Origin: Luteimicrobium sp042670205
Lineage (GTDB): Bacteria > Actinomycetota > Actinomycetes > Actinomycetales > Cellulomonadaceae
DNA length: 64,000 bases
Assembly (NCBI RefSeq): GCF_042670205.1
Contig: NZ_JBHUWD010000011.1
Coordinates: forward strand, 1-64,000
Direction: 5' to 3'
The notes under the pieces: model-generated
The model's input: only the letters and a program-made list of their open reading frames with translations
Told to the model about the DNA's origin: nothing
The model's database searches: none
Shown here: positions 42,450 through 53,263 of the stretch, in pieces
Layout of the letters: each line of letters starts with the position of its first letter
How positions within the stretch are numbered: position 1 is the stretch's first letter
Translations under genes and position numbers: made by a program

Positions 42450-43327
42450 GCGCGCACCGCCGCCTGGGCCCATCGGGGCGTCACGGCGACCGGGCCTGGC
42501 TCGAAGCCGGCCCCCGGCAGGACGGCGAGCACCCGGTGCGCGACCGAGCCCTCCTCGAGCTCCGCCGTCAGCGCGTCGAGGACGTCGCTCGACGGGCACG
42601 AGAACGAGCTGAAGAACACGTGCGGCCCGGCCTCGGAGCGGTGCGAGCGCAGATGCTGCAGGTCGATCCCCGCGTCCGCGATCACGCCCAGCGTGTGCTG
42701 CAGCGAGCCGCGGTGGTCGTCCCGCGGCCCGAACGCCAGCCAGACCTGGGCGGGCCGGTCGAACGGATCCGGACGGCGGTCCGCCGTCACGAGCCCGTAC
42801 CAGAGGGGCGTCGGGTCGGCGAGCCGCTCCGACTCGGGCAGCTCGGCGAACCCGTCGGGGATCGCGGAGCGCTCGACCAGCAGCGTCCCCGCGGGACCGG
42901 CCAGGGCGATCCGCTCCGCGGCGGGCGTGCGGGTCGGCACGAGGCGCGGGCTCGCGCCGAGCGCGCGCAGGCGGTGCCGGCAGTCGCGCATCCCCGCCTC
43001 GTCGACGACGACCGCGCCGGGCGGCGTCGTCGCCCGTGCGCCCGCGCGCCCGACCCACGCCCATTCGCGGGCGACGCCCACGCTGGCGGTGACGAGGACG
43101 TTCGCGGGCGCCGCGAGGAGCGCGCGCTCGAGCTCCGGCCCCGGCTGCTGCGGGTGGTCGAGGTACATGACGGCGGCCAGGTCCGCGAGCTGCGACACCG
43201 TGGACAGGGTCGTCGTCGTGCTGCCGAGGTCGAGGAGGTCACCCCCGTCGCCCCAGCCGACCGCGCGCGCCGCGGCGCGTGCGTGCGGCCCCGACTCCCT
43301 CTCGCTGCGCCCGAGCACGAGCGTCAC
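42446..43327 (-). CDS. Degenerate prephenate dehydratase-like protein with ACT domain
   Basis: A 293-residue product. The C-terminal part GSLQHTLGVIADAGIDLQHL, SHRSEAGPHVFFSSF is a PheA-type ACT domain. The preceding part has PDT-like order (VVVDEAGMRDCRHRLRALGA) but no GPEGTFT, ENTVEG or TRF, so it is unlikely to be catalytic. It is coupled to vanW upstream (GTGA) and pheA downstream (ATGA). Possibly a regulatory, amino-acid-sensing partner of PheA; this is inference. Confidence 0.65.
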   Translation of the reverse strand: MTLVLGRSERESGPHARAAARAVGWGDGGDLLDLGSTTTTLSTVSQLADLAAVMYLDHPQQPGPELERALLAAPANVLVTASVGVAREWAWVGRAGARATTPPGAVVVDEAGMRDCRHRLRALGASPRLVPTRTPAAERIALAGPAGTLLVERSAIPDGFAELPESERLADPTPLWYGLVTADRRPDPFDRPAQVWLAFGPRDDHRGSLQHTLGVIADAGIDLQHLRSHRSEAGPHVFFSSFSCPSSDVLDALTAELEEGSVAHRVLAVLPGAGFEPGPVAVTPRWAQAAVRA

Positions 43328-45513
43328 CCGTCACCTCCACCAGACGTGCAGACCCTGCGGTCCTGCGGCTTGTAGGTCCACTGGTTCGTCTCGTCCTTGA
43401 CGACGGAGCCCTCGCGCGAGACGAGCCTCCGGACGCTCACGTGGAACCCGGGCTCCCCGCCGGGATCCGCGATGCACGTCTTCGACGAGTCGTGGACCGT
43501 GGACGGCTTCACGACGTTCGAGCGCGGGCTCGTCGTCGACTTCACCGTGTAGTACTTCGTGCTCCAGAACGCGACGTGGAGCTTGCCGCCCCCGACCCAC
43601 GACTGGACGACGACGCCGTACGGCGTGTCGTTCGTGAACTTCATGTCGATCACGCCGACGGCGATGGTCGCCTCCCGGCCCTCCGGGTACCGCGCGAACC
43701 AGTACGAGTGCGGCTGGTGCGTGACGATGTCGAGGCCCGCGAAGAACGCCGCGTTGTACGTCGTCGTCGCGACCTGCGACAGCCCGCCCCCGACGGCGTC
43801 GACGAACTGGCCGTTCTCGATCATGTGGGCCTTGTAGTAGCCCGCCTCGGACGTGATCGGGCTGAGCGCGTCGACCATGGAGAACGTCTTGCCGGGCTTC
43901 AAGAGGTCGCCGGAGATCTTGCTCGCGCCGACCTCGAGGTTCTTGGTCCGGACGGGCTCGTTCGTGAGGACGGTCGCGAACTCGGACACCTTCTCCTTCA
44001 CGCCGAGCTTCGCCAGGTCGTCCCGCGTGGTGGTCGGCTCGACGGTCGTGAGGGGCACGTTCGCCGCGCGACCCGACTCCTTGGCCGCGGCCGCCGTCAC
44101 GGCCGACGCGAGCGCCCGGGCGTCGAGGCCGGTGCCGTTGGCGCCGCCGACGATCGTCGGCCTGCCCTTCACGAAGGTGAACCGGGCGTCCTTCGCGGCG
44201 GTGAGGAGCTTGGTGCTGCGCGCGAGGACGTCCGCGCGCAGCGTCTTGGCGTCGAGCTGGAGCCGGAGCGCGGAGCCGTCCGGGACGAACGTGGCCGCCT
44301 CGGCCAGCACGTCACCCGGGAGGCGGACCTTCTGCGAGCCGACGGTGAGGTCGACCGGCGACGACGTGACCGTCCCGGCCGTCACCATGGCGGCCTCGAC
44401 GGCGTCCGCACCCACCTCGGGGCGGACCGTCGTCGTCGGCAGCTCGAGCGCACCGTGCGCCGTCAACCAGCCGTCGGTGAGGATCGTGGTGGCCTTGCCT
44501 CCGTCGAGGGTGGTGCCGTCGCGGGGCGCGACGCTCGTCGCCGCCCCGTCGGAGAAGGCGACGCCGCCGTCGCGCGGCTTCACCTCGACGGACTTCGCGA
44601 CCTTCGCGACCGCTGCCTCGAGCTTGGCGTCGTCGACCGTCGTGACCGGCGCGACGTCCGACCCCCCGAACATCGCGTGCCAGAGCCGCGACGGCGCGAG
44701 GCTGAACGACACGAGCGGCTCGACGGTGGCGCGGGCGTCGAACGTCAGACCGGCCTTGCGCGGGTCGATCCGGGCCTTCTTCGCGCCCGCGACGACGGCC
44801 ACGGGCTCGGTGGTGCGGTCGCCCAGCGCGTCGTCGAGGGCACGGGTCGCGTCGTCGACGGTCATCCCGCCGACCTCGACCCCGGCGACCGTGGTGCCGT
44901 GCGCGATCTTGTCCGACACGAGCCACTGGGCTCCGACGTACGCGCCGACGAGCGCCACCACGGCGATCCCGACGCCGATCAGCGTCCGCCGCGTGCGGCT
45001 GGGCGCGGGCTCGTCGCCGAGGCCGCGGAGGATGTCGTCGTTCGGGGGCGCTCCCGTCGGGCCCGCGTCCGGTGCGGCGAGCGCCGGCAGGACGGCGGTC
45101 TGGGTGGGCGGCACTGCGGTCGGGGCCGGCGGCGGGCTGCCGGCGCCGGGGAAGGTCCCGGCGGGTGCGGGGGCACCGGGGGTGCTCGCCGCCCGCGGCG
45201 CGAGGGCCGGGAGCACGGCGGTGGCCTCGGCGTCCGGCGCACCGGGCCTCAGGGCCGACACCCGCTCGGGGGCGGACGACCCCACGGTCGGCAGCTGCAC
45301 GTAGCCCCGCCAGGGGTTGCCGTCCGGCTGCTCGGGCACCGAGCCGGGCGCGGCCCCCGCCGGGCTGGTCGGCGCGGCGGCGGGAACCGAGGCCTCTACG
45401 GGGGCGCGTTCGTCGGGAGCAGGCTCGACCGGGGGACCCGCGGGCGCGGGCGGCGTGGGCACCGGCGCCCCGTCGGGGCGTTCGCCGGGGCTGGTGGTGG
45501 CGTGCTCGTCCAT
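43324..45513 (-). CDS. VanW family protein with peptidoglycan-binding-4 repeats
   Basis: A 729-residue type II membrane protein. The cytosolic N-terminus (~170 residues) is P/A-rich and low complexity with TAVLPAL repeated, ending in TRRTL before one helix (about 176-195). Outside, two or more PG_binding_4-type segments (GVEVGGMTVDDATRALDDAL, ...) precede the VanW domain (about 510-640: FATVLTNEP, PGKTFSMVDALSPIT, VGGGLSQVATTTYNAA). VanW is linked to cell-wall and glycopeptide loci but has no proven activity. AGGAG before ATG. Confidence 0.9.
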   Translation of the reverse strand: MDEHATTSPGERPDGAPVPTPPAPAGPPVEPAPDERAPVEASVPAAAPTSPAGAAPGSVPEQPDGNPWRGYVQLPTVGSSAPERVSALRPGAPDAEATAVLPALAPRAASTPGAPAPAGTFPGAGSPPPAPTAVPPTQTAVLPALAAPDAGPTGAPPNDDILRGLGDEPAPSRTRRTLIGVGIAVVALVGAYVGAQWLVSDKIAHGTTVAGVEVGGMTVDDATRALDDALGDRTTEPVAVVAGAKKARIDPRKAGLTFDARATVEPLVSFSLAPSRLWHAMFGGSDVAPVTTVDDAKLEAAVAKVAKSVEVKPRDGGVAFSDGAATSVAPRDGTTLDGGKATTILTDGWLTAHGALELPTTTVRPEVGADAVEAAMVTAGTVTSSPVDLTVGSQKVRLPGDVLAEAATFVPDGSALRLQLDAKTLRADVLARSTKLLTAAKDARFTFVKGRPTIVGGANGTGLDARALASAVTAAAAKESGRAANVPLTTVEPTTTRDDLAKLGVKEKVSEFATVLTNEPVRTKNLEVGASKISGDLLKPGKTFSMVDALSPITSEAGYYKAHMIENGQFVDAVGGGLSQVATTTYNAAFFAGLDIVTHQPHSYWFARYPEGREATIAVGVIDMKFTNDTPYGVVVQSWVGGGKLHVAFWSTKYYTVKSTTSPRSNVVKPSTVHDSSKTCIADPGGEPGFHVSVRRLVSREGSVVKDETNQWTYKPQDRRVCTSGGGDG

Positions 45514-45613
45514 GGGTGCTCCTGCGCTGGCCGCGCGGTCGTCGCGGCGGGCGTTCGCCGGGGGTCGGCGTCTGGCGATTCTACGAGGTCAGCCTGGTGC
45601 CGGACGCACGGTC

Positions 45614-46135
45614 TCAGCCGGCGGCGCCGTCCTTACGGGCGTCGCGGGGCGTGTCGGAGAACCAGCCGCGGGGCGCGAAGGCGCTCGCCGCGACGAGCAG
45701 GAACCCGCCGTACATCCACACGTTCGCCCAGCGCTGGTGGGCACCCGCGAGCACGTCCCCGCCGGGCCCGTGCATCCCCGTCAGCACGATGACGACGACG
45801 AGCCACCCGACCGCGTAGGCCGTGTAGGCGCCGTACCCTCCCCAGGCCCGCGCGAGGACGGCGGCGACGACGCTGAGCGCGAGGGTCAGGACGAGTCCCA
45901 CGGGCCACGAGGCGGCCGCGCCGACGTGGTCGGTGACGCTCGACGGCAGCAGCGCGGCGAACATGAACGTCCCGACGGCGCCCACGAGGACCCCCAGCAG
46001 CCCGGACAGCACGACCCGCAGCCAGCTCGTCCGCACGGCCGGAGCCGGGGTGGGCCGCGGCCCGTCGACGGTGCCGCCGGTGCCGGCGGGCGGCATCGGT
46101 CCCGGCTCGCCGTCCGGGGGAACTGTCGCGCTCAC
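45614..46135 (-). CDS. DUF6113-like membrane protein
   Basis: A 173-residue protein with a P/G-rich N-terminus and four membrane segments (about 43-62, 73-93, 100-117, 133-152). It follows mshB with a GTGA overlap, an arrangement common in actinobacteria, where the neighbour of mshB is annotated DUF6113. Function unknown. A 100-base gap with no visible gene separates it from vanW. Confidence 0.7.
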   Translation of the reverse strand: MSATVPPDGEPGPMPPAGTGGTVDGPRPTPAPAVRTSWLRVVLSGLLGVLVGAVGTFMFAALLPSSVTDHVGAAASWPVGLVLTLALSVVAAVLARAWGGYGAYTAYAVGWLVVVIVLTGMHGPGGDVLAGAHQRWANVWMYGGFLLVAASAFAPRGWFSDTPRDARKDGAAG

Positions 46136-47265
46136 GGTGCCACCGTACCGGGAGTGCCTGGGCGTCCGACGACGCCACCCGGCACCGGGCGCGGGGAGAA
46201 CGTCGCGTAGCGCTCGGCGGTGAGCAGCGGTGCGAGCACGTCGTTGCTGAGCGCGTACCGGCCGACGAGCGCCTCCCCCTCGGCGGCGGGCGTGACGGCG
46301 ACGGCCTGGACCTGCGTGGCGTGCGCCCGGAGCGCGCCCGCGACACGGTCGAGCACGGGCCCGACCGGCACGACGACGAGCCCCGGCCCGGCCTCGAGCC
46401 CGGGCAGGCGTTCGGCGAGCGTGGGCGCGTCGGCCGGCCACCACGTGGAGACGGGCGGCAGGACGGGCTCGTCGGGGTCGGGCAGGCTCAGCCCGGTGCC
46501 GGCCGGCCGCGCCCGCAGGAGGTCCGCGACCTCGGCCGACGCGGCGAGCGCGCGCCTCGCTGCCCGGACGTCGGCGGCGGGCTGGACGACGCACCACAGC
46601 GCGGGAACCGGCGTGCCCTGGGCCGCGCCGCTCGGGCCTGGCTCATCTCCGGCGCCCTTCCCCTGCTCGTCGCCGAGCAGCTGGAGCGCGCGGACGGTGA
46701 CCTCGTGGGTCCGGACGTGGTCGGGGTGCCCGTACCCGCCCTGCGGGTCGTAGGTCGCGACGACGGCGGGGCGGCGCTCGCGCAGGACGGCGACGAGCCG
46801 CCGGGCCGCCTCGTCGAGGCTCACCCCGACGAACGCGCCGCCAGGTGCGCCCTCCGCGGCGTGCGACGCGATCCCCGGGGCGACCCACGCCATGCCGGAG
46901 TCCTCGTAGCGGACGGGAGCGACGTCGTCGGGCAGGGGGACGGTGTCGAGGAACACGTGGTCGGTGACCCCGAGCGAGGCGAGCGCACCCGCGAGCTCCC
47001 GCTCGCGGTAGGCCGCGAGCGCGGGGCCGTCCCCCTCGAGCGATCCGACCCCCGTGGGGTGCGCGACCGTGTCGATGACCTCGCCGCGCTCCCCGCGCGT
47101 GCACGTCACGACGGTCACGGACTCCCCGGCCGCCGCCCACGTGGCGAGCAGCGCCCCGGTCGCGAGCGTCTCGTCGTCGGGATGAGCATGCACCACGACG
47201 AGCCCCCCGCGGGGCTCCACGACCCGCGCTCCCCCAGCGCGCCCGACGCCCTCCGAGCGGCTCAC
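46132..47265 (-). CDS. mshB: N-acetyl-1-D-myo-inositol-2-amino-2-deoxy-alpha-D-glucopyranoside deacetylase
   Basis: PIG-L/LmbE zinc deacetylase of mycothiol biosynthesis, 377 residues. VVVHAHPDDETLATG (about 23-37) has the H-P-D-D metal motif and YDPQGGYGHPDHV the second histidine. The length and the C-terminal domain (VSTWWPADAP..., GRYALSNDVLAPLL) match MshB more than the shorter Mca-like relatives. Presence implies mycothiol as the low-molecular-weight thiol. GTG start; coupled to the DUF6113-like gene. Confidence 0.88.
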   Translation of the reverse strand: MSRSEGVGRAGGARVVEPRGGLVVVHAHPDDETLATGALLATWAAAGESVTVVTCTRGERGEVIDTVAHPTGVGSLEGDGPALAAYRERELAGALASLGVTDHVFLDTVPLPDDVAPVRYEDSGMAWVAPGIASHAAEGAPGGAFVGVSLDEAARRLVAVLRERRPAVVATYDPQGGYGHPDHVRTHEVTVRALQLLGDEQGKGAGDEPGPSGAAQGTPVPALWCVVQPAADVRAARRALAASAEVADLLRARPAGTGLSLPDPDEPVLPPVSTWWPADAPTLAERLPGLEAGPGLVVVPVGPVLDRVAGALRAHATQVQAVAVTPAAEGEALVGRYALSNDVLAPLLTAERYATFSPRPVPGGVVGRPGTPGTVAP

Positions 47266-47366
47266 GCGCGCCCCGAGGCCGCGCGGGCGCCGGCAGGACG
47301 GCCCCCGCCCACCGGACGCACGAACGCGCTACCGCCGTCGTGCACGAAGGCGACGAACGGACGAGC

Positions 47367-47470
47367 GGCGGGTCGGGGGATGCCGCGCAGCGTCGTGGCG
47401 GGTCTGGCGGGAGGCCGCGAGGAACGAGCGGCCGGATGGAAGACGCGGCGCGGCATCCCCCGTCCCGCCG
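47367..47470. repeat. Long imperfect inverted repeat (about 104 bp) after typA
   Basis: The arm at 47367-47388 and the arm at 47448-47470 are reverse complements with one mismatch; the inner 14 bases GGGGGATGCCGCGC/GCGCGGCATCCCCC are perfect. The 59-base loop carries a second stem GGCCGC/GCGGCC. It sits 31 bases downstream of the typA stop in the 235-base gap before mshB. It may be a terminator or a MITE-like remnant; no target-site duplication is evident. Confidence 0.6.
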
Positions 47471-47500
47471 TGAACCCGGCCACGACCCCCACGCGACGAC

Positions 47501-49432
<1,932 letters not shown>

Positions 49433-49550
49433 GGAGGAACCAATCTTCGAAGAGGGAGACGTCACGGGCCGAAACGGGCTCTGGCGTGACGGCGCCCACA
49501 AGCCTGGGGCGCGTCGTTCACCTCATTCTACCGGCCGCGCCCGCACATGC

Positions 49551-49608
49551 GTGTGGGCATCCGTTCTGCCGTCCGCACAGGGCGGAACGGCAGAACGGAT
49601 GCCCACAC
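49551..49608 (-). terminator. Very long hairpin at the end of the opp operon
   Basis: The 22-base arm 49551-49572 and the arm 49587-49608 are perfect complements; with one bulged A the stem extends 4 more pairs (CCGC/GCGG) to a 5-base loop ACAGG. It lies 37 bases past the stop of the oppDF gene and upstream of typA. One of the longest perfect stems in the window; no T-tract. Confidence 0.75.
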
Positions 49609-49644
49609 GGCGAGGCTCGGCGAGCCCCTCGTCCGACGGTGCCG

Positions 49645-51465
49645 TCAGACCCGCTCGAGGAGCGCGGCCCGCAGCTCGCGGCGCTCGCGCTGCTTCTCCG
49701 GGTCGGGCAGCGGGACGGCCGCGATGAGGCGCTGCGTGTACGCCTCCTGCGGGTTGCGCAGGATCTGGTCGCGCGTGCCCTGCTCGACGATCCGGCCGTG
49801 CTGCATGACGACGATCCGGTGCGCGAGCACGTCGACGACCGCAAGGTCGTGGGTCACGAACAGGCACGCGAACTGGAGGCGCTGCTGGAGGTCCTGCAGC
49901 AGCTCGAGCACGTGCGCCTGGACGGACACGTCGAGCGCGGACGTCGGCTCGTCGGCCACGAGCAGCTCGGGCGACAGGGAGATCGCACGCGCGATGCCGA
50001 CGCGCTGCTTCTGACCGCCGGAGAGCTCGTGCGGGTACCGGTTGCGGTAGGCACGCGGCAGCTCGACCTGGTCGAGCAGCTCCTCGATCTTCTTCTGCAG
50101 CGCGGCCCCCTTGGCGAGCCCCGCGAGGAACATCGGCTCGCCGATGGACTCGCCGATGGGCAGGCGCGGGTTGAGCGAGGACGACGGGTCCTGGAAGACC
50201 ATGCCGACCCGGCGCCGCAGCGACTTGAGCTTCTTGCTGGTCGGCTCGGTGAGGTCCGTGCCGGCGACGGTGAGCTGGCCCTCGACGATCGGGAGCAGGC
50301 CCACCGCGGCGCGGCCGATGGTGGTCTTGCCCGAGCCCGACTCACCGACGAGGCCGACGACCTCGCCCGGGTGGATCACGAGGTTCGCGCCCTCCACCGC
50401 GCGGAACGCGGCCACGCGCCCCTGCTTGGGGTACTCGATGGCGACGTCCCGCAGCTCGAGGATGGGCGCCGTGCCGCCGTTGGTCGCGGCCCGTGCCTCC
50501 TTCTCCGCCTGGGCGAGAGCCTTGCGGTTCTCCTCCTCGCGACGCGCGAGCTCGGCGGCGGACACGTCCGCCACGAGGTCCTCGTGGTGCGTCGCGGCGG
50601 CGAGCGCGGCCGTGACGTCGATCTCCTCGCCCTCCTCCGCGACACCGAGGTGCGGCACGGACGCGAGAAGCTCCTGCGTGTACGAGTGCTGCGGCGACGC
50701 GAAGATCTGCTGCGCCGTCCCCTCCTCCACGATCAGGCCCTTGCGCATGACGACGATGCGGTCCGCGAGGTCCGCGACCACGCCCATGTCGTGCGTGATG
50801 AGGATGACCGCGGAGTTGAGCTTGTCGCGCAGGTTACGCATGAGGTCGAGGATCTCGGCCTGGACCGTCACGTCGAGGGCCGTCGTGGGCTCGTCCGCGA
50901 TGAGGAGCAGCGGGTCGCACGACAGCGACTGCGCGATCATGGCGCGCTGACGCTGACCGCCCGACAGCTGGTGCGGGTAGGAGTTGAACGCCTTCTGCGG
51001 GTCCGGCAGCTCGACGAGCCGGAGCAGCTCGAGCGCCCGCTCCTTGGCCTCGTCGGGCGAGATCTCGTTGTGCAGGCGCAGCGCCTCGATGATCTGGAAC
51101 CCGACCGTGTAGACGGGGTTCAGGGCCGTCATGGGCTCCTGGAAGATCATCGCGATGTCGTTGCCGCGGATGTCGCGCATCTTCGACGCGCCGAGCCCGC
51201 GCAGCTCCTGGCCCTGCAGCTTGATCGACCCGGAGATCCGGGCGTTCTTGGGCAGCAGGTCGAGGATCGCCATCGAGCTCACCGACTTGCCCGAGCCGGA
51301 CTCGCCCACGATGGCGAGCACCTCGCCCGCGTGGACGGTGTAGTTGAGGTTGATCGCGGCGGGCACCCACTTCTTGTCCACGCCGAAGTCGACGGACAGG
51401 TCGCGCACCTCGAGCACGGCCTCGGTCGCCGTCGCCTGACGGTCGGTCCCGATCGTTTGGGTCAT
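49645..51465 (-). CDS. Oligopeptide ABC transporter, fused ATP-binding protein (OppDF/DppDF)
   Basis: A 606-residue protein with two complete ABC domains: Walker A GESGSGKSV (about 53-61) and GESGSGKTT, signatures LSGGQRQR and LSGGQKQR, Walker B LLIADEPTTALDVT and LLVADEPTSALDVS. A charged helical linker (ARREEENRKALAQAEKEARA) joins them. It powers peptide uptake through OppB/OppC. AGGAG before ATG lies in the 26-base gap to an oppositely oriented gene, so it cannot be simply cotranscribed with oppBC. Confidence 0.94.
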   Translation of the reverse strand: MTQTIGTDRQATATEAVLEVRDLSVDFGVDKKWVPAAINLNYTVHAGEVLAIVGESGSGKSVSSMAILDLLPKNARISGSIKLQGQELRGLGASKMRDIRGNDIAMIFQEPMTALNPVYTVGFQIIEALRLHNEISPDEAKERALELLRLVELPDPQKAFNSYPHQLSGGQRQRAMIAQSLSCDPLLLIADEPTTALDVTVQAEILDLMRNLRDKLNSAVILITHDMGVVADLADRIVVMRKGLIVEEGTAQQIFASPQHSYTQELLASVPHLGVAEEGEEIDVTAALAAATHHEDLVADVSAAELARREEENRKALAQAEKEARAATNGGTAPILELRDVAIEYPKQGRVAAFRAVEGANLVIHPGEVVGLVGESGSGKTTIGRAAVGLLPIVEGQLTVAGTDLTEPTSKKLKSLRRRVGMVFQDPSSSLNPRLPIGESIGEPMFLAGLAKGAALQKKIEELLDQVELPRAYRNRYPHELSGGQKQRVGIARAISLSPELLVADEPTSALDVSVQAHVLELLQDLQQRLQFACLFVTHDLAVVDVLAHRIVVMQHGRIVEQGTRDQILRNPQEAYTQRLIAAVPLPDPEKQRERRELRAALLERV

Positions 51466-51483
51466 CGTGTCGCTCCTGGGATC

Positions 51484-51491
51484 ATGCGCAT
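51484..51491. promoter_or_regulatory. Palindrome in the 26-base divergent gap
   Basis: ATGCGCAT is a perfect 8-base palindrome immediately before the PH-like gene and inside the region that must also serve oppDF. GATCAT (51480-51485), 6 bases before the plus-strand ATG, is a weak leaderless -10 candidate. Confidence 0.3.
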
Positions 51492-52160
51492 ATGAGTTCG
51501 GGTCGAGGTGCCAGCAGTCAGGACGGGAATGCCGACGGCGGTGCCCGCGGCGCGGGCGTGACGTCGTTCTGGCCCCGCAGCAGCCCGTGGCTGACGGGCG
51601 CGTCCTGGGTGCTCCTCGCGGGCGTCACCGCGTCGCAGTGGCAGCAGCACGGCCTCGGTGGCCTGCTGCGCGCCGCGCCGTGGGCGCTCGGCGCCGGTTA
51701 CCTCGCGTGGCTGGTGTTCTGGCGTCCCCGCGTGCGGGTCGCGGAGGACGCCGTCGTGGTCGTGAACCCGTTCCGGACGGTGCGGGTGCCGTGGGCGGCG
51801 CTCGTCGACGTGAGCACGCAGTACGCGCTCACGCTGGTCACGCCCCACGTTCGCGTCCGCGCCTGGGCGGCACCCGGGCCGGGTCGGCACAAGGCCTTCA
51901 CGGCCGGTCCCGACGAGCTCCGCGGTCTGCCGAGCACGTCCTTCGACTCCCAGCGGAGCGTCCGGATCGGAGACCTGCGCGGCTCGGCCTCCGGCACGGC
52001 CGGCGAGCTCATCCGAGGCCACTGGCAGCACCTCGTCGAGACCGAGGCGCTGGAGCTCGGCGTCGCCGACACCACACCGGTCGAGTCGAGCTGGGACCGG
52101 ACGGCGCTCGCCGTCCTGGCGGCGTGCGTCGTGCTCGGCGTGGCGGCTCAGCTGGTCTGA
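51492..52160 (+). CDS. PH-like domain membrane protein inserted in the opp operon
   Basis: A 222-residue protein. Two adjacent hydrophobic segments (about 34-49 and 56-76) precede VFWRPRVRVAEDAVVVVNPF, RTVRVPWAALVDVSTQYALT, typical of bacterial PH domains (bPH_6-like, as in DUF2581-type proteins), and a final hydrophobic helix ends at the C-terminus. It is on the plus strand between oppC and oppDF, which are on the minus strand. It has no Shine-Dalgarno sequence. The stop codon lies within a 10-bp hairpin. Function unknown. Confidence 0.8.
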   Translation: MSSGRGASSQDGNADGGARGAGVTSFWPRSSPWLTGASWVLLAGVTASQWQQHGLGGLLRAAPWALGAGYLAWLVFWRPRVRVAEDAVVVVNPFRTVRVPWAALVDVSTQYALTLVTPHVRVRAWAAPGPGRHKAFTAGPDELRGLPSTSFDSQRSVRIGDLRGSASGTAGELIRGHWQHLVETEALELGVADTTPVESSWDRTALAVLAACVVLGVAAQLV

Positions 52161-52167
52161 GCCGCCA
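52141..52167. terminator. 10-bp hairpin between PH-like gene and oppC
   Basis: TGGCGGCTCA (52141-52150) and TGAGCCGCCA (52158-52167) are perfect complements around GCTGGTC. It includes the stop codon of the PH-like gene and lies 20 bases after the oppC stop, so it can terminate both converging transcripts. Confidence 0.65.
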
Positions 52168-52186
52168 CGCACGCGCTCCGCGGCGA

Positions 52187-53263
52187 TCACGGCAGCCCCG
52201 GCTCCGTCGCGCCGGACGACCCGTGCAGGGCGTCGTCGACCGGCGACTCGAGGGCCGCGGGCGCGACACGCTGGTCGCCCTTGTCCTTCTTGAGCCGGAA
52301 CTTCTTCTGGCGGGGGTCGAACGCGTCGCGCAGGCCGTCGCCGACGAAGTTCACGCAGAGGCAGATGATCACGATGAACAGGCCGGGCCACCAGAACAGC
52401 CAGGGCCGCGTCGAGAACGCCGCCTGGTTCTGGCTGATGAGCAGGCCGAGCGAGATGTCCGGCGGCTGCACGCCGAGGCCGACGTAGGACAGCGCGGTCT
52501 CCGTGAGGATCGCGGACGACATCAGCAGCGTCGTGTTGACGGTGATGACGCCGATCGCGTTCGGCAGGATGTGCTTGAAGATGATCCGGCGGTTCGACGC
52601 TCCGGCGAGGCGCGCGGCGTCGACGAACTCACGCTCACGCAGGGTGAGGAAGTCGCCGCGCACGAGCCGCGCCATGCCGGTCCAGGAGACGAGCCCCAGG
52701 AAGGCCGCGAGGAACCACACCCCGCCGAGCTGGCGCGACGTCGTCGCGATCACGGCCGCCGCGATGAGCGACGGGATGATGATGATCATGTCCGTGAAGC
52801 GCATGAGGATCGCCTCGGTCTTGCCGCGGAAGAAGCCCGCGCTCGCACCGATGAGGATGCCCACGGCTGCCGCGACGACGCCGACGATGATCATGATCGA
52901 GATCGAGATCTGCGCTCCGCGCATGGTCATCGCGAACATGTCGCGACCGACGCGGTCCTGGCCGAACGGGTGGTCACCCAGGTGGAACGGGAACCACTGC
53001 AGGGTCGGGTGCCCGCCGTTCATGATGTCCGGCGTTTCCTTGTAGCTGTACTTCCACCAGCCCGGGATCGGGCCGAGCCCGATCGAGCTCACGGCAAGGA
53101 TCAGCACCAGGATGAACACGATGATCCCGATCACGGCGCCACGGTGGTCCATGAAGCGCTTGAAGACGATGCGGCCCTGCGACAGGCCGCGGACCTGCTC
53201 CTCGGGCTCCGGGGTCGCCGGAGCCGGGGAGACCTCGTCCATGTTGCTCAGCGGCGATGTCAT
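52187..53263 (-). CDS. oppC: Oligopeptide ABC transporter permease OppC/DppC
   Basis: A 358-residue permease. A hydrophilic N-terminus with the OppC_N segment (GRIVFKRFMDHRGAVIGIIV), six membrane helices and the EAA loop EREFVDAARLAGASNRRIIFKHILPN are present. HPFGQDRVGRDMFA is the usual periplasmic motif. Its ATG overlaps the oppB stop (ATGA). It is followed by a hairpin instead of the ATPase gene. Confidence 0.92.
   Translation of the reverse strand: MTSPLSNMDEVSPAPATPEPEEQVRGLSQGRIVFKRFMDHRGAVIGIIVFILVLILAVSSIGLGPIPGWWKYSYKETPDIMNGGHPTLQWFPFHLGDHPFGQDRVGRDMFAMTMRGAQISISIMIIVGVVAAAVGILIGASAGFFRGKTEAILMRFTDMIIIIPSLIAAAVIATTSRQLGGVWFLAAFLGLVSWTGMARLVRGDFLTLREREFVDAARLAGASNRRIIFKHILPNAIGVITVNTTLLMSSAILTETALSYVGLGVQPPDISLGLLISQNQAAFSTRPWLFWWPGLFIVIICLCVNFVGDGLRDAFDPRQKKFRLKKDKGDQRVAPAALESPVDDALHGSSGATEPGLP

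Noticed and set aside
42446..43327. Second functional prephenate dehydratase
   Set aside because: GPEGTFT, ENTVEG and TRF motifs are all absent; only the ACT domain is convincing.
47266..47500. Possible hidden small gene between mshB and typA
   Set aside because: No start with ribosome binding site or TANNNT box and no recognisable protein; the gap is dominated by inverted repeats.
51492..52160. PH-like gene as a pseudogene or spurious frame
   Set aside because: Strong wobble bias, membrane helices and a plausible PH-like beta pattern on that strand, while the minus strand has no opp-like coding there.
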